Origin: Firmicutes bacterium UBA3572
GTDB taxonomy: Bacteria; Bacillota; Desulfotomaculia; Desulfotomaculales; Desulforudaceae
Length of the DNA stretch: 52,340 bases
NCBI GenBank assembly: GCA_002375985.1
Contig: DFNH01000004.1
Span: forward strand, 1-52,340
Direction of reading: 5' to 3'
Under the pieces are notes generated by a model. That model made no database searches. It worked only from the letters and a program-made list of their open reading frames with translations, and had not been told where the DNA came from. The position numbers and the translations under genes are program-made. This document shows, piece after piece, positions 1-5,978 of this stretch. The stretch's first letter is position 1. Each line of letters starts with the position of its first letter.

Positions 1-32
1 TCCACACTTCTTGACCTAGAGCCAGAATGGGC

Positions 33-62
33 TTGATTTATCGGTCCGGCAGATGATACAAT
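33..62 (+). promoter_or_regulatory. Candidate sigma-A promoter for rplU-rpmA
   Basis: TTGATT at 33-38 and TACAAT at 57-62 are separated by 18 bases, a reasonable vegetative promoter. TATAAT at 62-67 is a perfect -10 but lies 23 bases from this -35. Transcription would start near 69 and give a leader of about 85 bases before rplU. Confidence 0.45.
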
Positions 63-69
63 ATAATTC

Positions 70-150
70 GTGCTAAACCGCACGGAACGGGTTCCCGAAG
101 GGTTTTTCGTCGACCCACCCGGTTCCGGCGAGTCTTTGCAAGGGGAGGTC
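70..150 (+). promoter_or_regulatory. Structured leader of rplU (L21-leader-like)
   Basis: CGGAAC at 83-88 pairs with GTTCCG at 122-127, extended by a GGGT/ACCC helix across one bulged base, and an inner GGGT/ACCC pair is also possible. A folded 5' leader directly before rplU matches the position of the Firmicute L21 leader, thought to give autoregulation by a ribosomal protein. I identify it by position and fold only. An open frame runs through it from 70, but the L21 homology begins at 154. Confidence 0.45.
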
Positions 151-153
151 GCA

Positions 154-465
154 ATGTACGCGATTATCGAAACCGGTGGCAAGCAGTACTGCGTCCGTGA
201 GGGGGATGCCCTCAACGTTGAGAAACTGGCGGGCGAAGCGGGCGCGGAGGTTGTGTTCGACCGGGTGCTCCTGGTCGGGACGGCGGACGGGGTCAAAGTC
301 GGTCAGCCCGTTGTTCCGGGAGCCAGGGTCGTGGGCCGGGTCTTAAGTCAGGGCCGCGGCAAAAAGATCATCGTCTTCAAATACAAACCCAAAAAGAATT
401 ACCGGCGTAAACAGGGGCACCGTCAGCCCTACACGCGGGTGTTGGTCGAAAAGATTGAGGTTTGA
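154..465 (+). CDS. rplU: 50S ribosomal protein L21
   Basis: Large-subunit ribosomal protein of 103 residues, the normal L21 length. It begins MYAIIETGGKQY, the conserved L21 N-terminus, and holds the basic RNA-binding stretch GRGKKIIVFKYKPKKNYRRK and the typical HRQPYT segment near the C-terminus. The ATG at 154 follows a GGGGAGG ribosome binding site at 142-148; the same frame stays open upstream to 70, but that part lies in the structured leader and has no L21 homology. rpmA follows after 23 bases. The ysxB/prp gene that normally sits between rplU and rpmA in Firmicutes is missing. Confidence 0.97.
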   Translation: MYAIIETGGKQYCVREGDALNVEKLAGEAGAEVVFDRVLLVGTADGVKVGQPVVPGARVVGRVLSQGRGKKIIVFKYKPKKNYRRKQGHRQPYTRVLVEKIEV

Positions 466-488
466 TCCGTATCGGGAGGTGAGATTGC

Positions 489-752
489 ATGGCACACAAG
501 AAAGGTGTAGGCAGTTCACGCAACGGTCGTGATTCCCGGTCCAAGCGCTTGGGGCTCAAGCGGGGCGACGGGCAATTCGTGACGGCCGGGAGCATTATCG
601 TGAGGCAGCGGGGAACCAGGATACATCCCGGGCGCAACGTCGGCATCGGCGGCGACGACACCTTGTTTGCCAAGGTGGACGGCGTAGTGAACTTCCAGCG
701 CAAGGGCAGGGATCGCAAGGTGGTCAACGTGGTTCCGGCTGCGATGCTTTAA
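489..752 (+). CDS. rpmA: 50S ribosomal protein L27
   Basis: Large-subunit protein near the peptidyl transferase centre, 87 residues. It starts MAHKKGVGSSRNGRDS with a GGGAGGTG ribosome binding site. Most Firmicute L27 proteins carry a nine-residue N-terminal extension (ending in FFA or similar) that the Prp protease removes; this one starts directly at the mature form, like the E. coli protein. The lack of extension agrees with the absence of a prp gene between rplU and rpmA. A strong intrinsic terminator follows. Confidence 0.97.
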   Translation: MAHKKGVGSSRNGRDSRSKRLGLKRGDGQFVTAGSIIVRQRGTRIHPGRNVGIGGDDTLFAKVDGVVNFQRKGRDRKVVNVVPAAML

Positions 753-768
753 TGCTTATTGCAGCCAG

Positions 769-798
769 CCAGCCTCAAAAGGGCTGGTTTTTGTTTTT
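769..798 (+). terminator. Intrinsic terminator after rpmA
   Basis: CCAGCC (769-774) pairs with GGCTGG (782-787) around a 7-base loop, followed by TTTTTGTTTTT. Confidence 0.85.
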
Positions 799-815
799 CG
801 GAGGGGGGTTTAAAA

Positions 816-1877
816 ATGTGGGTACCAGAAGCTCTGGCGACGGCTATCGGCAGTCTGCCGCACCGTGAGCCCAAACCGGCTTTGGATCTGATCGAACAGA
901 ATCTGGACCTAATACCGCATTGGCCGCAGTTGCCTCTGCGGGGCCCGCAGGAGGGGTTCGTGAGACAGTATCTGTACCCACTTTTGCAGACCGGGCTCCT
1001 GGAATGGGAAGGGGAGAAGATCCGTTTTGCTACCGGCGCGGACGACTGGCCCGACCGGTTGGCCGCCTTTTACGCGCTTTACCTGGCGGTGGAGGAGGGC
1101 GATGACGACGCGCTTCAACAGTTTGCCATTCCGCCGGAGGCGGCCTCCGGGTTCTACGCTTTCCTGGAAAGGACGGCGGCCGGCATGGGGAAAGCCCGCT
1201 ACTTGAAAGGGCAGGTGGTAGGCCCCCTGACGGCCGCCTTTCAGCTGACCGACGCGGCCGGCCGGCCAGCTTACTACGATGAACAACTGCGCGACGTAGT
1301 GGTGAAAAGCCTGGCGCTGCAAGGACGCTGGCAGGGAGAGGCTTTGCGCCGCCCGGGTCTTAAGACGGTGATCTTTGTGGATGAGCCCGGGGTGAGCATT
1401 TACGGGCAGTCCACCTACATTACGGTGACCCGGGAAATGATCCGCGAGGACCTGGACGCCGTGGTGGACGGGATCCATGCGGCAGGCGCCTTGGCTGGTA
1501 TCCACTCCTGCGCGGCCGTGGACTGGAGCATTCTGATGGAGACCCGCGCGGAGGTATTGAGCCTCGATGCCTACGATTACTTTGATTCGTTGCTGCCGTT
1601 CCGGGCCGAACTGGCCGAATTCCTCGCCCGGGGCAGGGTGGTTGCCTGGGGGATAGTGCCTACCTCGGAACGGGCGGCGGAAGAAAGTGTGGAGAGCCTG
1701 GTAGAGAGGCTGGAGCGGTACTGGGCACAGTTGTGCGACCGGGGGATCACCCGGGAACAATTGTGCCGCCAGGCGTTAGTGACCCCAAGCTGCGGCACTG
1801 GCACTCTGAGCGTGGAACTGGCGGAACGGATCTACAACCTTACCGCCGGCGTTTCCGAGGCCCTGCGCGCCGGCTAG
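816..1877 (+). CDS. MetE C-terminal-domain-like protein (core-MetE / UROD-like fold)
   Basis: 353 residues, about the size of the catalytic C-terminal half of cobalamin-independent methionine synthase without its N-terminal half. It opens with ALATAIGSLPHREP, typical of the UROD/MetE-like superfamily. The zinc ligands of MetE are recognisable as H230 and C232 in GIHSC and C326 in TPSCGTGTL. Short core-MetE proteins are thought to methylate homocysteine using a methyl-corrinoid protein rather than methyl-folate; that function here is an inference from family architecture. The ATG at 816 has a GAGGGGGG site just upstream; the frame is open to 759 but that part encodes the rpmA terminator. No corrinoid-protein gene is adjacent. 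It could instead be another zinc methyltransferase of the superfamily. Confidence 0.75.
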   Translation: MWVPEALATAIGSLPHREPKPALDLIEQNLDLIPHWPQLPLRGPQEGFVRQYLYPLLQTGLLEWEGEKIRFATGADDWPDRLAAFYALYLAVEEGDDDALQQFAIPPEAASGFYAFLERTAAGMGKARYLKGQVVGPLTAAFQLTDAAGRPAYYDEQLRDVVVKSLALQGRWQGEALRRPGLKTVIFVDEPGVSIYGQSTYITVTREMIREDLDAVVDGIHAAGALAGIHSCAAVDWSILMETRAEVLSLDAYDYFDSLLPFRAELAEFLARGRVVAWGIVPTSERAAEESVESLVERLERYWAQLCDRGITREQLCRQALVTPSCGTGTLSVELAERIYNLTAGVSEALRAG

Positions 1878-1952
1878 AGAAAAACTAGAGAAGAAGATCA
1901 GGAGACCGAGATAGTGGTTTTTTGAACGTTAGGGTTAGGCGGAGGAGAGGGA

Positions 1953-2759
1953 ATGCCGGTAGACTATCACCTGCATACGTACCGCTGCGGACACGCCCGG
2001 GGTGCTATGGCCGACTACGTCCGCGTGGCGCGGGAGCGCGGCTTGCGTGAGATTGGCTTTGCCGACCACCTTCCCCAGTATTTTTGCCCGCCTGCACGGC
2101 GGTTACCCGGGCTGGCCATGACCGACGGCCAACTGCCGGAGTACGTGGCCGAGGTGCTGGTCCTGCGGGAGGCCAACCCTGATCTGCCCATCAGACTCGG
2201 TATCGAGGCGGATTACATCCCCGGCCGGGAGGCGGAGCTGAACGCCATCCTGGCACGCTATCCCTTCGACTACGTCTTGGGCTCGGTTCACTACCTGGAC
2301 GGGTGGGGATTTGACCACCCGGACTTCAAGCACGGCTACCGGGACCGGGACCCCGACCAGTTGTACCGTCGTTATTTTGCGCTGGTGCAGGCCGCGGCAC
2401 GTTCAGGGCTGTTCGACAGCTTGGCCCACCCGGATCTACTGAAGAAGTTTGATTACCACCCCCGCGGCGATCTTGCGCCGCTTTACCGGGAAACCGCGGC
2501 GGTGATCGCAAGTGCGGGCGTTTGCATCGAGGTTAACACCGCCGGCCTGCGCGCGCCGGTGGGGGAGATCTATCCCCATCCGACCTTCCTCCAGTTTTGC
2601 CGGGAGTTCGGCGTCCCGGTTACCCTGGGTTCCGACGCCCACGCGCCGGAACAGGTGGGCAGCGGCTTTGCCGAGGCGATGACGCTCTTGAAGAGGGCGG
2701 GGTATCGTGAAGTGGCTACCTTCAGCGGCCGTCGCCGCGGCGCGATACCACTGGAGTGA
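1953..2759 (+). CDS. PHP-domain histidinol-phosphatase (HisJ/HisK family)
   Basis: 268-residue PHP phosphoesterase expected to hydrolyse histidinol phosphate in histidine synthesis. Metal-binding motifs are visible in order: DYHLHTYRCGHA at the N-terminus, GFADH near residue 38, GIEADY near 87, GSVHY near 111, a DSLAHPD motif near 153 and GSDAH near 225. These spacings are those of the HisJ family of Firmicutes. The ATG has a GGAGAGGG site. No other his genes are nearby, so the substrate is inferred from family only; other PHP phosphatases share these motifs. Confidence 0.8.
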   Translation: MPVDYHLHTYRCGHARGAMADYVRVARERGLREIGFADHLPQYFCPPARRLPGLAMTDGQLPEYVAEVLVLREANPDLPIRLGIEADYIPGREAELNAILARYPFDYVLGSVHYLDGWGFDHPDFKHGYRDRDPDQLYRRYFALVQAAARSGLFDSLAHPDLLKKFDYHPRGDLAPLYRETAAVIASAGVCIEVNTAGLRAPVGEIYPHPTFLQFCREFGVPVTLGSDAHAPEQVGSGFAEAMTLLKRAGYREVATFSGRRRGAIPLE

Positions 2760-2854
2760 TCTGCGGTTATGACCTGCGGGATAGTATTCATTCCGTGGGC
2801 AATTGCACCGAATGACCCGAAAATGCCGTAGTTTCTGGGTGTTTTGCCGTTCAA

Positions 2855-2880
2855 GCCCCGTTCTTACCACGGGGTTTTTG
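2855..2880 (+). terminator. Intrinsic terminator downstream of the PHP phosphatase
   Basis: CCCCG (2856-2860) pairs with CGGGG (2870-2874), then TTTTTG. It lies about 95 bases past the stop codon. The rest of the 280-base gap 2760-3039 shows no gene that I can recognise. Confidence 0.6.
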
Positions 2881-3039
2881 CTGTTTTGCGCCATTAATGC
2901 CGTATAACGGCGATCGCGAGCGGGGCATAGTGACAAAAAATAGATCCTTGGTTTGGCCGTCATCAGCGTCGTGTGCAAAGTAGCATATTGCCGTTTTCAG
3001 ACTCGTATATTGTTCGTAAACCGGTAAAGGCGGGTGGAG

Positions 3040-3753
3040 ATGATGAAGGGAAAAGTCCGGGCCGTCTTAAGGAACTGGGCGGTGGCGGCGTTTGTTGTAG
3101 TGGGACTATTGGCACTGTTGGTGGTCGGGTATAACGCCTCCAGGGAAGACGCGCGTGACAACAATGCGGTGGACGACTCCGAAACCTGCGCTGTGGATGC
3201 CGGTGTCCAGAAGGATCTGATCGCCCGGAGCAGTGGTGTCGAGGGGTTGAGTTACCTGGTGGTGACCAAATATCCCATGTGGTCGCACGAGTCCCGCGTT
3301 TGGCTTCAGGGAAACCTGATCCGGACCGAAACGGTGGTCGACGGGGAGACCCTGATTTTGGTGGTAGACAGCCAAAACGGCGAGCTATTATCTTATGATG
3401 GCGCCGAAAACACGGTCACAAGGATGAGTCTGGGCGAGGGTTATGCCGCCGTGGAATCGCCGCTGGAGTACGTGCGGAACCTGGATCCGGCGGAGTGGGT
3501 CCAAGGCGAGGTGGCCTTTTTGGACGGACGTCGCTGTCGCCAGTTTATCCGGGAGGAGGCCGACGGACAAACGGTCCTGTACCTTTGGGAGGAGTTCGGT
3601 CTGCCGCTGCGGGTCGAATCCACGGTGAACGGGTATACTACCGTAACCGAGTTTCGGGAGATGGAGGTCGGCCTCTTGCCGGAAGACGTCTTTCACCTGC
3701 CGGCTGGGGTGCCGGTGCTGGACTTGGCGGACAAAGATACACCTCCCGCCTAG
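3040..3753 (+). CDS. Membrane-anchored LolA/RseB-like protein, function unknown
   Basis: 237 residues with an N-terminal signal anchor (hydrophobic about residues 12-32) and a soluble extracellular domain rich in beta strands. The pattern, with LSYLVVTKYPMW, VWLQGNLIRTET, GRRCRQFIREE, LYLWEEFGLPLRVES and a C-terminal LPEDVFHLPAGV, resembles the LolA/RseB-like fold (MucB_RseB, DUF4412-type). Gram-positive spore formers use such domains in lipid- or envelope-sensing proteins; they have no outer membrane for true LolA function. Start candidates are GTG 3034, ATG 3040 and ATG 3043. A strong terminator follows, so it is a single transcription unit ahead of the dcw operon. Confidence 0.65.
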   Translation: MMKGKVRAVLRNWAVAAFVVVGLLALLVVGYNASREDARDNNAVDDSETCAVDAGVQKDLIARSSGVEGLSYLVVTKYPMWSHESRVWLQGNLIRTETVVDGETLILVVDSQNGELLSYDGAENTVTRMSLGEGYAAVESPLEYVRNLDPAEWVQGEVAFLDGRRCRQFIREEADGQTVLYLWEEFGLPLRVESTVNGYTTVTEFREMEVGLLPEDVFHLPAGVPVLDLADKDTPPA

Positions 3754-3777
3754 TCGTGCCCCGCATTTTTGAGGAAC

Positions 3778-3811
3778 AGCGCCTCCCCTTGGTGGGGAGG
3801 CGCTCTTTTTG
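3778..3811 (+). terminator. Strong intrinsic terminator before mraZ
   Basis: A perfect 11-bp stem, AGCGCCTCCCC (3778-3788) with GGGGAGGCGCT (3794-3804), 5-base loop, then CTTTTTG. It insulates the dcw cluster from upstream transcription. Confidence 0.92.
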
Positions 3812-3858
3812 TGCCCCATAATGTTTTCTGATTTAGGAATAAATTTGCAGGATAGCCC

Positions 3859-3900
3859 TTGCATGTGGAGAGAAGGTGGTTTAAAGTGGTGTAAAGTGGT
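3859..3900 (+). promoter_or_regulatory. mraZ promoter with four-repeat MraZ operator
   Basis: GTGG cores occur at 3865, 3876, 3886 and 3896, that is every 10-11 bases, one per helical turn. The last two are AAAGTGG-N3-AAAGTGG. MraZ proteins are known to bind arrays of TGGGN/AAAGTG-type repeats upstream of their own gene. TTGCAT (3859-3864) and TAAAGT (3882-3887), 17 bases apart, form a candidate promoter overlaid by the repeats, which suits autorepression. Confidence 0.75.
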
Positions 3901-3930
3901 GGATCAGCCCGCGGTGGGGTGCAGAAGGCA

Positions 3931-4368
3931 GTGTTCATCGGCGCATTTCAGCACACCTTGGATCCCAAGGGAAGGTTGTTTATTCCGGCCCGTTTCCGTG
4001 AGGGCTTGGGGCCTAGTTTTGTCGCGACTAAGGGGTTGGATCGCTGCCTTTTTTTATACGCCAATAGCGAGTGGGAACAGCTGGAACAAAAGCTGAGGAA
4101 GCTGCCGTTTGCGCGGGCAGAGGCCCGGGCCTTTGCGCGGTTGTTTTTTTCGGGGGCGGCCGTACTGGAGGCCGACAAACAGGGCCGAGTATTACTTCCG
4201 GCTCACCTGCGTGATTACGCCCGGCTGGAAAGAGAAGTAATGGTCATTGGCGTTTCGTCCCGGGTGGAGGTCTGGGCCCGTGCCGAGTGGGAGCGGTACA
4301 GCGGCGAGGCGGGCGAGGCCTATGAGGAGATTGCCGCGAAACTGGTGGACTACGATTTGGATTTATAG
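3931..4368 (+). CDS. mraZ: Transcriptional regulator MraZ
   Basis: First gene of the dcw cluster; 145 residues with two AbrB-like SpoVT/MraZ halves. The first half has FIGAFQHTLDPKGRLFIPARFRE and the second AAVLEADKQGRVLLPAHLRDYA, each with the DxxGRxxxPxxxR signature. MraZ forms a ring-shaped oligomer and represses its own operon. I choose GTG 3931 because family members begin MFIG; an upstream in-frame GTG at 3919 would add four residues. The operator lies just upstream. rsmH follows after 20 bases. Confidence 0.95.
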   Translation: MFIGAFQHTLDPKGRLFIPARFREGLGPSFVATKGLDRCLFLYANSEWEQLEQKLRKLPFARAEARAFARLFFSGAAVLEADKQGRVLLPAHLRDYARLEREVMVIGVSSRVEVWARAEWERYSGEAGEAYEEIAAKLVDYDLDL

Positions 4369-4388
4369 CGGTGGAAGTGGGGTAGCCC

Positions 4389-5357
4389 GTGACAGGTTTT
4401 TACCACCGACCGGTAATGCTGGCGGAAGTCCTGGAGCTTCTTGACCCGCGGCCAGGAGGCATTTACGTGGATTGTACGCTGGGGGGTGCCGGACACAGTG
4501 TCGGCATCTTGGAGCATACCGGGGGGCAATGCCTGCTGGTGGGCCTGGATCAGGACGCGGATGCTTTGAACGTCGCCGCGGTGCGGTTGGCGGCTTATGG
4601 CGAAAAGGTGCATTTGACGCGGGCGAACTTCCGGGAACTGGGTGTGGTGTTGGCAAACCTGGGCATCAGCCGGGTGGACGGAGTGCTTTACGATCTCGGG
4701 GTGTCGTCTTACCAACTGGACACACCGGACCGCGGTTTCAGCTACCAGCATGATGCGCCCTTGGACATGCGGATGAGTCCGGAAGGCGGTATCACCGCCG
4801 CCGACCTGGTGAATGAACTGCCCGAAAAAGAGCTGGCGGACGTGATCCGCAAATATGGCGAGGAACGATGGGCCGCGCGTATCGCCCGGTTCATCGGACG
4901 GGAACGAGCCAAAGCACCCATTTTGACCACCGGGCACCTGGCCACCGTGATTAAGGATGCCATTCCGGCCCGGGCGCGGCGTACCGGACGGCATCCGGCA
5001 CGCCGCACCTTTCAGGCGCTGCGCATCGCGGTGAACGACGAACTGGGCGCGTTGGAACTGTCCCTGAGACAGGCGGTGGACCTACTGGCCCCTGGGGGCC
5101 GGCTGGTGGTGCTGAGCTACCATTCGTTGGAGGACCGCGTGGTCAAAGACCTTTTCCGGGAATACGCCGTGCACTGCAAGTGCCCGCCCGGGCTACCGGT
5201 CTGCCGGTGTAACACTGTTCCGCGGTTGGAGATCCTGACCTCACGGCCGCGGGTGCCGTGCGCGGCCGAGGTGGCGGACAACCCGCGGGCCCGCAGCGCT
5301 AAGTTGCGGGCGGCGCGTAAGCTGTCCGGTGTTCTAAGGAAAGAGGAGGACGAATAG
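4389..5357 (+). CDS. rsmH: 16S rRNA (cytosine1402-N4)-methyltransferase RsmH
   Basis: 322 residues, normal length. SAM-dependent methyltransferase that modifies C1402 in the ribosomal P site. Seen: HRPVML at the N-terminus, the SAM motif DCTLGGAGHS (about residues 28-37), LYDLGVSSYQLD, GFSY, LDMRM, and RTFQALRIAVNDEL plus LSYHSLEDRVVK in the C-terminal half. A CKCPP...CRC cluster near residues 266-277 may bind metal. GTG start. Second gene of the dcw operon, followed after 2 bases by ftsL. Confidence 0.97.
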   Translation: MTGFYHRPVMLAEVLELLDPRPGGIYVDCTLGGAGHSVGILEHTGGQCLLVGLDQDADALNVAAVRLAAYGEKVHLTRANFRELGVVLANLGISRVDGVLYDLGVSSYQLDTPDRGFSYQHDAPLDMRMSPEGGITAADLVNELPEKELADVIRKYGEERWAARIARFIGRERAKAPILTTGHLATVIKDAIPARARRTGRHPARRTFQALRIAVNDELGALELSLRQAVDLLAPGGRLVVLSYHSLEDRVVKDLFREYAVHCKCPPGLPVCRCNTVPRLEILTSRPRVPCAAEVADNPRARSAKLRAARKLSGVLRKEEDE

Positions 5358-5359
5358 CC

Positions 5360-5866
5360 TTGATAGCAGCACGGGAAAGGGCGGACCATTATTACGCGGC
5401 GCCACAGGCGAAAACGCCTGTCACCCGGCCTATTCGGGAAAGACAGGCACGCCTTTTCCTGACGGCGCTGCTGCTGACGACCTTTGCGCTGGCGGTAGCC
5501 TTCAGTTACGTTAATGCCCTGACGGTAACCGTGGGCTACCAGGCGGAGATGTTGCGGCAAGAGATCGGGCGATTGAACACCGAAAAACAGAACTTGCAGG
5601 CTAAGTTGGATAGACTTGATTCACTGCCCAGGGTGGAAGCCTTGGCCGTGCACCGTTTGGGCATGGTGCGGCCCACCCCCGGTGACGTGATGTTCGTGGC
5701 CGTTGGCGCAGCGGAATCGGGTGTGACCGCGGCGGCGGACCAAACCGAAACGCCGGCTACCCATGAGTACGCGGCGGCGGACGGTGGCCAGCAGGTGTCC
5801 GAAACCCGGAGTAAAAGGCCGGAATCAGGGGTACTCCAGGCCTTGTTGGATCTGGTTGTCCGCTAG
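5360..5866 (+). CDS. ftsL: Cell division protein FtsL-like
   Basis: 168 residues: basic cytoplasmic N-terminus, one membrane segment (about 30-52), then a heptad-rich coiled coil (about 56-83, with EMLRQEIGRLNTEKQNLQAK) and a conserved tail MVRPTPGDVMFV. This is the bitopic FtsL/septum-initiator layout; FtsL joins FtsB/DivIC and FtsQ/DivIB in the divisome. The C-terminal 50 residues are extra, low-complexity and Ala/Glu rich. TTG start with GAGGAGG upstream. Position between rsmH and the PBP supports the call. No divIC homologue is seen here. Confidence 0.88.
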   Translation: MIAARERADHYYAAPQAKTPVTRPIRERQARLFLTALLLTTFALAVAFSYVNALTVTVGYQAEMLRQEIGRLNTEKQNLQAKLDRLDSLPRVEALAVHRLGMVRPTPGDVMFVAVGAAESGVTAAADQTETPATHEYAAADGGQQVSETRSKRPESGVLQALLDLVVR

Positions 5867-5978
5867 CAGAAGCGTTCAGGTGTACTACATACGGTAATGA
5901 AACGTGGCACGGTGCACCAGCAGGTAAAGCCGGCCGCGGTTTACCGGCAGGGTCTGCGCCATTCGCAGGAGGAGTGAT

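Noticed and set aside
70..153. N-terminal extension of L21 from an open frame starting at 70
   Set aside because: It encodes no L21 homology, overlaps a paired leader structure, and the ATG at 154 has a strong ribosome binding site and the family N-terminus.
909..1760. 283-codon - strand frame opposite the MetE-like gene
   Set aside because: Antisense shadow; composition is rich in Arg, His, Pro and Gln with no domain, and the + strand gene is well supported.
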